Positions 24,157 through 35,661 of a DNA stretch of 64,000 bases are shown one piece after another. The DNA is from Corbicula japonica (taxonomy: Eukaryota; Mollusca; Bivalvia; Venerida; Cyrenidae). The translations under genes were made by a program, and so were the position numbers. Each line of letters starts with the position of its first letter. The first letter of the stretch is position 1. The stretch is taken from assembly GCA_038501625.1 (NCBI GenBank), contig JAZAYU010000001.1:7083829-7147828 (forward strand). The letters run 5' to 3'. Below the pieces are notes generated by a model. That model was given only the letters and a program-made list of their open reading frames with translations, was not told where the DNA came from and did no database searches.

Positions 24157-24959
24157 TGTTTAGTAGAATTTAAACAATTTCCTAAAACATTTCGTAATGC
24201 GTACGTTTTTTGGTAATTATTCCACGAAGCTTATATTCTCTTTATTTCCACAAAAAGTGATTGGCAAACAAGACATAGAAATAAACATTCCATCACATTT
24301 AAGGATTTTCTTTTACATTAGATAATCCAGTATTACTCAATAATTATGACGATAAATGTCGTAACATAAAAAACTAAATCCAAAACTTTTCTTTTAATGC
24401 TGGGTGAAATCACTTTCGACGCCTTTTATGCAGTATTATTTTATTTAACGATAATAAAATAATGAACACTGACTCTCTACAACTTAATAAGGTTATTATA
24501 AATTTCTTTCCACATCATTTCAAAGTAATACGGGCCTTTCATACAATTTATGCTTATATGGGTATTTGTAAATTACGCCAAATTACGGTAGAATAGTGGA
24601 GCAAAGATACATTTAAAACGGTTTTCCCTTTGTAGTTTATTAGCACGATAAATCAAAACATTTTAAAACACAAGATCTTTTGTTTTTATGGTAGCAATAT
24701 AAAGTCATATAAATATTTAAACAGCATAAATGATTTTATTACCGTTGGGGCAGTTTAAGAAAATGCGACTTAACAGTTTGGGCATGGGCTATTGTTTATA
24801 TGGTGTCGCATTTGACATAAAGAATAACAAGCTATCTTTTTCTAGCTTTGGAGGTACCATACATGTGTTTTTGTTGTTTATGCTCAACTGCAAAGTTGTT
24901 AATGTAATGATCATCTGAACGATTGAAGCAATACAAAACAGGGTCAGATGCAATATTTT

Positions 24960-25090
24960 TGGAAATGGGGTTCGTTTGATTCAGTCTTAGGATACTTACA
25001 CTTCTAACTTTCTTACCCAAATTCCCATGATAATGAAATATTGCTGCCCATAAAGGGGAATCAAGCAACCCCACTGAACTCAATCTTGAT
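24960..25090 (+). repeat. Family A copy 4
   Basis: GGGGTTCGTTTGATTCAGTC, TTAGGATACTTACAC, TAACTTTCTTACCCAAAT and CATGATAATGAAATATTGC follow the family order. The adjoining AAC-rich stretch 25120-25230 is low-complexity. Confidence 0.6.
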
Positions 25091-25338
25091 CGGCCTCTGT
25101 AAAACACCACCACATCCATGACCACCTACAACAAAACTTATCAAACAACAACAAAACACGGAAAACAAAAATAAAGCATCAACAAAACCACCAACAATAA
25201 ATCAAGCACAGTAACAACAATAAAAGTTCCGCAGCAACAACAGCGAGCGGTTGCGCGAGATCGCTCTTTTTGGTATCTATCAATATTTTTCGCGATTTTA
25301 AAATAACTTCTTTTTGACATTTTTGCTAACATCATCAG

Positions 25339-25517
25339 ATAAGAGCAAATATAACGGTCAAACAACCTTGCACGTACTTGTTAAGAAGTACGATGACGTC
25401 ATAGATTATCAGAGTCACATGACCGCCCGCAGAGAACCTGGCTTCCCCGTTGGGTTGACATATCAAGTGCCTTGGAGCCGAACAAAACACTTCAACTCCG
25501 AAACTCTTCCGCAGTAG
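25339..25517 (+). CDS. Candidate terminal exon, unrecognised protein
   Basis: After an acceptor (GCTAACATCATCAG, ending 25338) an open frame of about 59 codons runs to TAG at 25515-25517, in phase with a split first codon. Codon use is GC-rich compared with the flanks, and an AATAAA lies 80 bp beyond the stop (25598-25603). The peptide holds HMTARREPGFPVGLTYQ and PWSRTKHFNSE, which read like a real, non-repetitive protein end. I do not recognise the family. Upstream exons are not identified in the window. It lies about 7 kb beyond Cdx on the same strand. Confidence 0.45.
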
Positions 25518-25597
25518 ACACTTCATACCTTAGTTTATAGCCTCTTCAAGCGACCGTACGTATAGGTCTTTTTCCAAATTGACTAATTTATGGTGGA

Positions 25598-25603
25598 AAT
25601 AAA
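25598..25603 (+). terminator. Poly(A) signal AATAAA
   Basis: Located 80 bp after the stop of the candidate exon at 25339-25517, a normal distance for a short 3' UTR. Confidence 0.4.
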
Positions 25604-26011
25604 ATTTATAGAGTTTGCACAAGAAAATTCGGTCCGTTTGAGCACCATATCGTGTTTACACTGGGCACTTGAAATTAGTACGATATGAAATAGCACATAT
25701 GTTAGATGGTACAGACAATGATTTGCCGATTCACATCACCTGACGTTTTCGATGCACGATTTTCTTTTATAAGATATCAATTCTTATCAGTTTATAAGTA
25801 TTGTTGTATATTGTAAATAATAGAACAGTAATAATAAATAAAATTTTAAAACATATCTAAAAGTACAATATTCCTCGTCTTGAAGAATAGAAGAGGAAAT
25901 GATTTCTTAAAACTGTTTTATATGATATTTGTAATACTAAACGAATCTACATATTCTAGATCAAAATACTTATCAAGTTGATGACAATAAAAAGCGAGAA
26001 GTAAGGCTCGT

Positions 26012-26066
26012 GAAGTTGGCAGTCTAGAAGCATTAAGTTGGCAGCCTGAAGTTGGCAGCCTAAATT
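26012..26066 (+). repeat. Short GAAGTTGGCAGCCT tandem repeat
   Basis: Three to four degenerate copies of AAGTTGGCAGYCT within about 55 bp. Confidence 0.7.
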
Positions 26067-26159
26067 TAATGGCTTCTAAATGGTTGTTTTGTTGATGTTT
26101 TTTTTTCCACCGAATCTCATTGCCGGTCGCTTTTTTAGATGAGACTGGCTGTTCACCAA

Positions 26160-27215
26160 TTAGCCAGTATTTCAGTATTTACTTTTTCTCGCTCAGTTCA
26201 GATTAAATAATATTTTAAAAATACCGTTATGATTGCTATTAAAAGCTAGCTATAACGTTTTTGTTTTTGTAGCGGCTTGTGTTTCTATAAATTTGAGTAC
26301 AGCTATTTTCGGTGTTTAATACTTTATGTTTAAAATTCAAAACACTTAAGGGACATGAAATAGTTTCGTAAATATGTTCGCGATAATTTTTTTATTGTGG
26401 GTGCCCCTGATTAAAATGCATTAACATTATTGTTTGACTACAAAAATAAATACTCTTTTTATACTGAATAGTTTATGTAAGCTTGGCCCAAGATCATTAA
26501 ACTGAGATTGGAGACCAGTGTCAACTCTCAAGCATCTGATTGGCTAAAATGGCGACCAGATGCATTTTAGTTTGCAGGAACGTCAGTATCATTTTGCGGC
26601 ACTAAAAAGGAACAACTTTTTAAAAAAAAATCCCATATATCTGAAGATGTAACTTTGTAGGTTTGGATATGCAAAACTCAGTAAAGTATTTTAATTAAAG
26701 GAGGCGTCACGTTTGTTTTTCTATCTTTGTTTTTAAAATTTTGGAAAAGTTATTTCCCAGCACAATTGGATTCTACGAGGTATATAAATCCAGCTGCAAT
26801 GGCATTTAGGGCATCAACAAAAAATCTTTAAATCGTATTTTAAAATCCTGAATTTCTTTCTGTACCCAATTTCTGGGATCGACGGGGAATGAGAAAAACA
26901 TCAATTATAAACAAGAAATTTATTTTAAAAAAAGCTAAACATCGGTGAGAAGAAAAAAAGGTTATATGAATTAAAAAATAACGCGCTATGAACTTTAATA
27001 TCTATTATTTTGTAAAACATTTCAAGATGTAAAAAAATAAAGAACTGATAGTCTTAAAAGCGAGCAACATATTATATATTGCATTTAGCTAGATAGAACA
27101 AAGAAATAGTTTTTAATGTGTTTATTCGCGCGAATCGTATTAACAAAACACATTTTAAAAAGACTCTTTTAGACTTTGCATCACATATTGGAACTTATTG
27201 CGAAAATTGGGTGCA
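26160..27215 (+). repeat. Dispersed repeat family E, copy 1
   Basis: Two blocks match 54000-56140 in the same order and orientation: 26225-26470 (AAAGCTAGCTAT, ATTTGAGTACA, AAAATGCATTAACATTAT) with 54060-54280, and 26985-27200 (AATAACGCG, AAAGAACTGATAGTC, GTGTTTATTCG) with 55905-56130. Between the blocks this copy holds a family-F hairpin (26484-26565). No protein was recognised. Confidence 0.6.
26484..26565. repeat. Foldback family F, copy 5 (one arm)
   Basis: GGCCCAAGATCATTAAACTG, then CTCAAGCATCTGATTGGC and AAATGGCGACCAG match the left arm; the right arm is nearly absent. Confidence 0.65.
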
Positions 27216-27496
27216 TTTGTGTTATGTTGTTTTTTTTTTAAATTTAATATGCACATTTATAGCAACGTAATACTGTTAAATACCAACTCAAATATCCTTT
27301 ATCTGAAAATTTTAGGGTTGAACTCTTATGCAAAGGAGATACATGTAATTCATTTTCTTAATGAAAATCTAGAAAGATGTAACAGAAAATTTAAACCTTC
27401 AGCACGGTCTCTATACTAATTGCAAACTATGCGCGTATCACAGTAACAATAAGAAAACAGCCCATAAAAGTAATAACTTTTCCTTTAGCCTGCCAT

Positions 27497-28280
27497 TATG
27501 AAAAGGCTCAAAAGTAAATTGTAGGTGCACCTATATATAAAATTACCGGTGCACCTGTAAATGCATTGGACGTGTAAATTTACGCGACGGACGTATAAAA
27601 TTACAGGTGCACCTATAAAAACCGATGCACCTCCATTTCAAATAGCGGTGGACCTACAAAAATATACGTCCGTCGCATAAATTTTATGCGCCCAACGTAT
27701 AAATTACCGATGCACCGCTAATTTACAAGACTTAGTACACCGGCAATATGAAAACGATCAACCAATCAAAACCCTTGTTTCAAACAGACGTTTTTGCTGA
27801 AAATTGTAATTTAAAAATTAAAATTAGTTACTTTTTATTTTATTTTTATTTTTTGTGCTCTTAAAATAATAAACATATTTTTTATATTTGCAGAATTAAA
27901 TAAACAATTTAAGCATTTTTAAACGAGTAAACATTTACTGCATTTTTTAACATATCGTTAACACTGCAAAAATTTAAAATGGCGAATGTAAGACAAATTT
28001 TGATTTGCTATCATTTGTATGGGTATAAATAGCGAAAGGGTCAAAATTGAAATGTAGGTGCACCGGTAATTTATGCGATGGACGTATAAATATATACGAT
28101 GGACGTTTAAAAATGTAGGTGCACCGCTATTTGAAATGGCGATGCACCTGTATTTTATGAGTGCACATGTAAATTTATACGTCCATCGCGTAAATTTACA
28201 CGTCCAACGCATAAATTTACAGGTGCACCGCTAATTTTATATGTAGGTGCACCTTCAATTTACTTTTGAGCCTTTTCGTG
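27497..28280. mobile_element. Long-TIR element made of GGTGCACC and ACGTCC motifs
   Basis: The two ends share GAAAAGGCTCAAAAGTAAATT in inverted orientation, and homology between them continues for about 230 bp (left to about 27725, right from about 28030). Each arm holds the palindrome GGTGCACC (or GGTGCATC) many times, alternating with GGACGT/ACGTCC, spaced roughly 20-35 bp apart. The 300-bp centre is AT-rich without a reading frame. This is the build of a non-autonomous foldback-type DNA transposon whose repeated motifs could be transposase sites. A related single arm is at 52189-52432. No certain target duplication was found; a GCCAT occurs near both ends. Confidence 0.72.
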
Positions 28281-28325
28281 CGCCATAACTTACCCGGATA
28301 CATCTACCGTTTTCAGCGGTTAAAT

Positions 28326-29600
28326 ACGGAAGCTTAGAGGGCACACTACTTATCTAAATGTTTTGTGTCAAATCAACTATTGTTTTCTCATTTTGACCAA
28401 AACATTTAAAGAAGACGTTATATTAAGAACGAAATGCTTAAAAGATTTTAATAATTTCGTATATTTTGTTTTACGGAAGCTTAGAGAGACACTACTTGTC
28501 TAAATGTTTTGCATTAAATCGATTTGTTTTTTCTCATTTTCATCAAAAAGATTTTAGGAAATCATAATAATTAATACAAAAAGCTTAGAACTTTTTAATA
28601 ATTTCCTATATTTTGTTTTTGAATTGTCATGAAATATTTGTCAATGCAACTTACATCATTTCGTACTCGTATAACGTAATATATCAGTAAAGTCGTCAAG
28701 ACAAAGACCTATATTATACATATATATTTATATATATAGGTCTCTGGTCAAGACAAATGACGACAAGAACGAAGATTTTGTTTTTTTCCACAAAGGTTAC
28801 TCGACTTCTGAAACATTTTCTCTCTAAAACTTTTTATTTAAAGCGACAACTGAGATGTTTTATTACAGAAATACAGTATATCTGCATATGCTTACATGTG
28901 GAAATAGTGCTTCTTGTGTGCGACCTTGATCATTCTTTCTGCTATTTTGTTGAAGCTGTTGAACCTGCCTGAAAAACCGCCTGCATCCAACAGCTACCTG
29001 ACTTAAACAGCCAGCTTTAATATGTCCTAATTAGCCATTTTGATTTTACATGTTTTTAACTGCCACCTGTGTTAAGCAGCCACATTTTGTCATCTTGTCA
29101 TCCATTGGTGTGGTTTCTTAAACCCGGTTTGACTGTAGATCTTGAAATAAAATACACACTTTCAAATTCTAAGAAAATTCGTCGAGCTATTGTGGAAGCC
29201 AGGTCTTCTGTGTTGATTTAAGGGAAAGGTAAAGAATATTCATTTTACACTGTGTGTTTATACAGGCTTTTCATTTGCAACAGTACATTTAGCTATCAGA
29301 TGTTTTTTGAGGCCCATCTGATTGTTAAACTGCACATTTGTATAAACGCAGTAAAACGATTGTTTCACCATCAGTGTTGACTAATTAACAAGTAACCATA
29401 AAGTTCATTTCCATTGCTTTTTAAATGTTTCTAAATAAATGTTACTATGTTTTTAACCAGGTTTGCATTAGAAAAATCCTGGTAATTAGACTGGGGTATG
29501 TCGCTGGGCGGGCTGGCGGGCGGGCATCATTTTGTTAAGTTTTTTTGAAATTTGTCTTTTTCTCAGTAACCGTTCAAGGTACAGATTTGAAACTTCAGTC
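28326..29600 (-). repeat. Dispersed repeat family B, copy 1
   Basis: The whole stretch matches 45290-46340 in reverse orientation: GGAAGCTTAGAG near the left, then CATGAAATATTTGTCAATGC, CAGGCTTTTCATTTGCAACA, TGTTTTTAACCAGGTTTGC, and GGGGTATGTCG with a GC-rich GGGCGGGC run (29503-29525). Part of the left end is tandemly doubled (28326 and 28474). No intact protein is encoded; it may be a large non-autonomous element. Confidence 0.65.
28706..28746. repeat. 41-bp AT hairpin insertion with 11-bp duplication
   Basis: An insert beginning GACCTATA and ending TATAGGTC plus TCTG, mostly alternating A and T, sits between exact 11-bp direct repeats GTCAAGACAAA (28695-28705 and 28747-28757). The uninterrupted target is seen in the homologous family-B copies near 30015 and 46140. 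A similar AGACCTATATATAT hairpin occurs at about 56147-56172. Confidence 0.7.
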
Positions 29601-29601
29601 C

Positions 29602-30170
29602 TATATCCGCCATCATTAAAAATAACGTCTACTTTACAGAAGAATTCAGAGATAAATGATACAGGAAAATTGTTTCAGAACTCGATGTCGGAAAAACGAA
29701 AAACTTCCATCTTGTCGCCATGTTTCTTGACGACTTTACTCATAGATCCTGTTATACGAAAAGACTTAAGTTGCATTGCAAAATATTTTAAGGGAATTCG
29801 AAAACAAAAATATACGAAATTATTAAAAACTTTTAGGCATTTCGTTCTTATTATAACGAGTTCTTAAAATGTTTTTGGTCAAAATGAGTAAACAATAATT
29901 GATTTGACGCAAAACATTTAGACAAGTAGTGTCCCCTCTAAGCTTCCGTAGTTTTCGAACTGCCATGAAATATTTAGCAATGCAACTTAAGTCTTTTCGT
30001 ATAACGGAATCTATGAGTAAAGTCGTCAAGACACATGGTGACAAGATGGGAGATTTTCGTTTTTCCGACATATTTTACTCGAGTTCTGAAACAATGTTCT
30101 TGTATCATTTATCTCTGAATTCTTCTGTAAAGTAGACGTTATTTTGAATGATGGCGGATAAAGGACTAAA
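29602..30170. repeat. Inverted repeat of family B ends, arms about 210 bp
   Basis: Arms at 29602-29815 and 29955-30170 are close reverse complements. Because of this, 29532-29867 (+) and 29823-30071 (-) both read similar peptides, which is a mirror effect and not evidence of two genes. The spacer carries another family-B end (29880-29950). Confidence 0.75.
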
Positions 30171-30529
30171 GGTAAGAATATTTACAAGTGTATTGAAACG
30201 AATCGATTTAGATTTGCCTTGACTCAGAGTCTGTGAGTTCTAAACAAAACCGCTAATGTATGCGTTTGTCTCAGTGTCCGTCCGTTCCAAACCAATCTTG
30301 GACAGCTGAGGACAATTTGGTTCGATTAAAGTGCACAAAGTTAATAGACCTGTAGATGGTGAATGATTGTTTTGCATAAACAAGCTAACAATATCAAGTG
30401 TTTGTAAAGATGCGTTTGCGTTTCAAAACACTCTTAATTTATTATTCATGCACCGTGTACATTGCAGCGCCAAACACTATTGGTATTTTTATCGAGCGGG
30501 CTCGAAAAATAAAATAATTCCATACATAA

Positions 30530-30860
30530 AAAGGGGCATAACTTTGGAAAATCAAAGGGGTTATGAAAAAAACTTGCCCTGATAATTGGTATTGTGATGT
30601 CAAAGAACTATGTTACGTTCAAAGCTGTACCTTGAACGGTTACTGAGAAGAAGACAACTTAAAAAAAATGATGCCCGCCAGCCCAACGACATACCTCAAT
30701 CTAATTACCAGGATTTTTTCTACAGCAAACGTGGTAAAAACATATTCACATTTATCTAGAAACATTTAAAAAGCAATGGAAATGTGCTTTATGGTAACTT
30801 GATAATTTGTTTGATGGTGTAACAATCATTTTACTGCGTTTATACACCTATGTGGTCTAA
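30530..30860 (+). repeat. Family B, partial copy
   Basis: Matches 45290-45610 in the same orientation: GGTATTGTGATGTCA, TTGAACGGTTACTGAGAA, ATGATGCCCGCC, CTAATTACCAGGATTTTTTC. Confidence 0.65.
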
Positions 30861-31800
30861 CATTGCATGTAATTGTCCGGTAATGGCTAATCCGAACGTA
30901 CTTAGGTACGAACGCACAAATACCGAACCAAAACATTGATGACTTTGTCGACCTCACTGCAAGCCGGTGTAACATTGTTAACTGATCTCACAAAATAACG
31001 ATTCCTAATCATTATTTTATATTAAAAGGGACTCCCTGTTCATAATATTTTGATCGGGGGTCTCGGAATTATGACTCGAGATAACGCACGAAGACAAATG
31101 ACGATGACATAGAATTGTGACCCCACTATAGAAAATCGACCCCTTACCCAAACCCATCTAAGGTACACGTACAACATAAATAACCCTACCGATAGGCATC
31201 GGAGGTGATGGCAATGCACCTCGTCCGACCTTGCGTGGAGGCATCAGATGTGAATATGGCAATGTACCCGTACGTTCTTGCATTCGTAACTTTGCAACAG
31301 ATTTTACCCTACTGTTCATTAATTGCCGGTATTTATTCAAACTTTACGGGATCATTACTACCGATGCCTAAGAAAAAAAGATTTGATCCACCTGTTCAGG
31401 ATAATGACCCTTTGTTATTTATATACAACGAAACCCCTTTAATACAGAATCTTTAAGCTTTTGGATGGACAAGCTCTGGTTTCAGATATTAACCACAAAA
31501 GCATTGTGACATAAACCTTCGACTAAGTTACTTTAGAATTGACAGGGTTCATCAACTAGTGTTTGATCAATCTCCGCCAAATGTTTTCATATCCTAAGAC
31601 TATAGCTCGACCAAGCTATAGGTCGACCAAGTTATAGGTTATATGACAACGTTGCTACCATTGTATTTTAAATGACTGCGTCTTAGACCACTCGGCTAAT
31701 GGGGCATGTATGGAAAGCTTAACGCTTTGTATTAAAGAACGATTAAAATATTACATGTAATTCATTGTTTACATGTAATGTCAATGTAAACACGAAGATG
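30861..31800. other. Intergenic, no clear gene
   Basis: Plus frame 31205-31456 and minus frame 31158-31340 are somewhat GC-richer than the surroundings, but I see no family match or convincing splice sites. The paired TATAGGTCGACC/TATAGCTCGACC units near 31600-31630 are a short tandem duplication. Confidence 0.4.
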
Positions 31801-32498
31801 TTAAGGGCCTGCCACACTCCTCCCAATTCTATTCATCGATAAAAAGAAAATTATCAAAAGCTCAATAACGGCAAAATGCTGTTAAATGAAACTTTGCACA
31901 AGTGTATGTTATTAATGTATCTTTATTTTACAGATGGTAAGACATATAAGAAAAGTAAAGAAAAATAGCGAGATCTAAAAATTCCCTCAACTTCTATTTA
32001 CATAAATTCACAAAAACTAAAGAACACAAAACATCATTTTAAATGCCCACATGAGTAATATGATACTGACAACAATTTATTGTGTCCTCATGATTTACTT
32101 ATGTAAACTTTACGAGATATTAGTAAAAGTGTGTTTGACCTTCAATTTCCTGGTCGCGTAAACTGATGACAATCACTGATTTCTCTTGTAATAGTTGAAA
32201 GTTTTTTTACAAAGTACACAACATTTTCTTGTCAGTATCATTGCGCTCACGAGGGAATTTAAAGTTATGTTCTGCATCGCCTAGTTTTTGTGAATTTATG
32301 TAAATAGAATTCAAGGAATTTTTAGGTCTAGCTTTGTTTCTTTACTTTTCTATTTTGTCTTACTGTATGCAAAATAAAGATACATTAGTAACCTTCATTT
32401 GTGCAAAGTTTCATTGAATGGCATTTTGTCATTACTGAGATTTGATGATTTTTATTTTATCGATGAATAAGATTGGGAGGAGTGTGGCGATGCCTTAA
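31801..32498. mobile_element. TTAA-flanked non-autonomous transposon, long TIRs
   Basis: The insert is bounded by TTAA at 31801-31804 and 32495-32498. Inside, the ends share CCACACTCCTCCCAAT and ATTCATCGATAAAA in inverted orientation, and the inverted homology runs for about 220 bp (to about 32022 on the left and from about 32281 on the right). TTAA target duplication is the mark of piggyBac and Kolobok transposons. There is no reading frame, so it is a MITE-like passenger. A decayed single end of the same family is at 57822-57864. Confidence 0.78.
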
Positions 32499-32524
32499 CA
32501 TTGCCAAATTATCGTTGCATAATA

Positions 32525-32530
32525 ATAAGC
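32525..32530 (+). repeat. Left 6-bp target duplication ATAAGC
   Basis: Matches 38618-38623 exactly and abuts the left TIR. Confidence 0.7.
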
Positions 32531-33095
32531 TACGGAAGCCTATTAGGGCCATTTTGTCTTAGTACTTTGGTATGAGGAGTTAGGTCTTACGTGTTTTTTC
32601 TTATCTGTTAGCTATTATGTGTTAGGAAAGAAATTGGCGGAAAAGGAATGTTTGCGAGCAACATGGTCGAAAGTTTCTTCTGATAAACATACATTTCCTC
32701 AATGATTATTTGGTAAGTATAATCAAATCTAACTTTCAACATCTTATGAATAAACGACCAACGATCATTGTAGATAATATATTTTATGTATAATCATTGT
32801 TTTTCACGATAATACTAACTGCCTTGTTAGTGGTATCGAATCTCGATCGGGATAGTTTTTCCTTCGATGAACAAACCTTGGTATCACAGTATGGTGTCCA
32901 GTACTGGTAACACCAAGAAACGACACAGTGTTTAGTACAGGGTGTGATCTCTGAACCCAGGAATGACGGTAAACGCTAACGAGTACCTGACTCGAAAACT
33001 ACAACACTGGCTGTCTAAAAAGGGCATTAAACCTGATATGATATATATGAATTATATTTAATTGTTTTCCTTCTCTTTTTCAGAAGCCGTATATA

Positions 33096-34218
33096 ATGAA
33101 TGTGTCCGTGCTGATTGTATGGATTTGCAGATTTCCGGTGTTCCCGGTAACATCTGTTATACCAGCAAAAATAAATGTAAGAGGTATAAGTACAAGATTA
33201 GAGTTGATTGAAATATATTTTTACTTTAGATTTACATATACCAAAATAGTATTACTTTTGTTTATGGTAAATAACATCAGAATATCATTGCGGCAGCTGA
33301 AAAGAGTCCTGAAAAGATACAACTTAAGACGTCGATTGGCAAACACACCTGATGAGACTGTTATGGAGTGCATATCAAACGAAATTGAAAATAGTGGGCA
33401 GTGTATAGGTTACCGTTCCATCTGGAAACGTGTGATAAATTACCACAAACTAAAAGTACCTAGAGACACAGTACTGTCCCTTATGAGGCCCAAATTATGT
33501 ATGGCACGTCGATGGTTATGATAAACTAATTCATGGCGCAATTGATGGTTACAGCAGACGAAAACTTTGGTTAGAAGTTTTGCAGAGAAATAACAACCTT
33601 TCTGTAATTGCTATGTATTATCTTGACGCATTGAAAGAACTAAGTTGTCCAACGAATACTTCGTTGTGACAATGGAACAGAAAATTCAACGTTGGCACTA
33701 CTTCAGCAGTTTTTGCGATACCATGATACAGACAGAATGGCTGGTCTTAATAGTTTTAGGTACGGGAGAAGTGTTTCTAACCGAAGAATCGAGGCTTGGT
33801 GGGGATAATTAAGACGCCACGGAATTAAATGGTGTTTTTTTTTAATCTGAGAGATATCGATGAATATGACTTATTAAATCCGTTACATGCTGAAAGTTTA
33901 AAATTCTGTTTTACACGATTAATCCAAGCTGAACTTGACAGAATAGCTTCACATTAGAATCTACATTCAATACGTGCACAAAGAAACACCGAGATTCCAA
34001 ATCGAAACACCGACTTAATGTACATTATTCCGGAAGTATCTGGAGGTCACAAATTTGGCAAGAAAATCAAACAGAAAGATGTGAAATTCTGTGGTGAAGA
34101 GTATGGCTTACGTAGGGAAATATGCTGTAAAGACTTAGAAGATCTAGCAAATATACTCAAACATGATCTTCAAGTTCCCATGAATGTACGAAACATGGCG
34201 ATTATACTCGTACAATGA
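33096..34218 (+). pseudogene. DDE integrase-core transposase, broken
   Basis: Reading across frames gives an N-terminal part (LRQLKRVLKRYNLRRR, then GYRSIWKRV) and a catalytic core with all three acidic residues: Asp in WHVDGYD (codon 33511), Asp in RCDNGTEN (codon 33668) and Glu in NRRIEAWW (codon 33791), with 40 residues between the last two. A C-terminal block with LIQAELDRIASH and MYIIPEVSGG follows. Frameshifts lie near 33490 and 33660 and in the T-run near 33840; stops replace residues after WWG (33804) and after ASH (about 33956). This is an integrase-like (rve-fold) transposase family found in many animals. It should cut and join the TIR ends of its own element, but this copy cannot make protein. 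Confidence 0.8.
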
Positions 34219-34697
34219 ACTGTTGGCACTTATCGAGGAAAACTTGGAGTAAATGCGTGTGTATACAAATACATATAATTGAAATACATATTCTTGAGTA
34301 TATGATATAATTCTCTATTCGTTTTGTCATTGTTACACGTTCTAATTCATGTACTAGTCATTTTAAACATGCAAACAAAACAGAAATTCTAATAGAGCTG
34401 CTTTTTAAAACAGAATTCATAGGTTAAAATGTAATTTGTTATAGCATGCAAAGTCATGTTGTGGAGCCTCACATTTGGTTCACAATTTAAGTTTTTGTTT
34501 ATGGTCAACTTTAAAGCTATTGCCTTATAACTTGACTTACTTTAAAAATGGTATGTTCGTCATGCCAAGGGCAGGTAACGCTTGTCAATTTATTCTAGTT
34601 AGGTCCCTTGTCAGACCAAGGAAATTCATCTGTTACTTTATTCCCATGTATACGCCCATGAATTTCTATCCTTTTTTAAGTAAAAATATTTTTTTTC

Positions 34698-34795
34698 ATC
34701 ATTTTGTCTTAGTTTTTTTGAATTAGTTATTACCTATTATGTCTTATTTATTGCGTCATATTTATGATGTCGTAGGTCTTAGGTGTTAGCAATTA
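34698..34795 (+). repeat. Internal TIR-like segment
   Basis: CATTTTGTCTTAGT, TATTATGTCTTAT and GGTCTTAGGTGTTAGCAA recall the order of motifs in the TIR at 32545-32630. It lies just after the transposase pseudogene and may be a decayed second end. Confidence 0.35.
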
Positions 34796-35661
34796 CACTG
34801 TCAAACTTACAAAATATGTGATAGTTGCTGTAGATTCTGTTTTCATGCCATCAAAACATAAGCGACACGATAGACGTGTCAATAGTTACGCTTCCTATAT
34901 CAGGTTAGTGTTACAGGGATTATATAAAATGGTCTCCAGAGTAATAACGCCCATAAGGTTTTCCAGCAAGGTTCCTATGACATTGACCTGAAAATCAGTA
35001 AGGATCCCACACTTCTGTAGACAAACATGCATATTATGTCTGTTCGAGAATTCCCTTTCAAGTTAAGTTGACCAAATAGTGATAATAGTAAGATTTCCCC
35101 GTGACATTAACTTTTAGATTCCAAAACTACTGTAAACAAACATGTATATGAAGTTTCATATCTGTAGGAAAAGTTCTTGTATACAGACGGATGGACAAGC
35201 TGATTCAAGTTATAGCCCCTGATTACAGTATATCCCCTGCAAATATTGTTTGCGAGGGGTATAATAACTCTGGTATACTTCACAAAGTATGTATGATTCT
35301 TTCCACATTTTCTATAAAATAAGCGTTTTCCAAGTCACCAGACAAGGACCTAAAATTTGACCCGTTATGACCCATTTTTGTAATTGGCCTAGATCTTTGT
35401 AATACAAGTTCTGACAAAGATCTACAGTTTTCACATTGAAAATGTAACAGAAGACAGACGAAGTGACAAATATAGATAGAGTCCTTAATACCGGTCGGTG
35501 ACTAAGAACAAACGGTAGTTATGAAACTGATTTAATCAACAGTAATACAAATTAAACATAATACAAAAGCCAGTCGGAAACGCTTGCACGCTCGACTATT
35601 TTTATAGTCGGACATATTTAAGCACATTTTAAACTGGGCTTCGTTTAAACTTGGGAGTGAT
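34796..35661. other. Inside the 6.1-kb element, no gene seen
   Basis: Non-coding. The block at about 34890-35280 looks like another dispersed repeat (GGATGGACAAGCTGATTC, GGGGTATAATAACTC), but no second full copy is in the window. Confidence 0.4.

Noticed and set aside
29532..30071. Two similar peptides on opposite strands
   Set aside because: They arise because the same sequence is present as an inverted repeat; other family-B copies have no intact frame.
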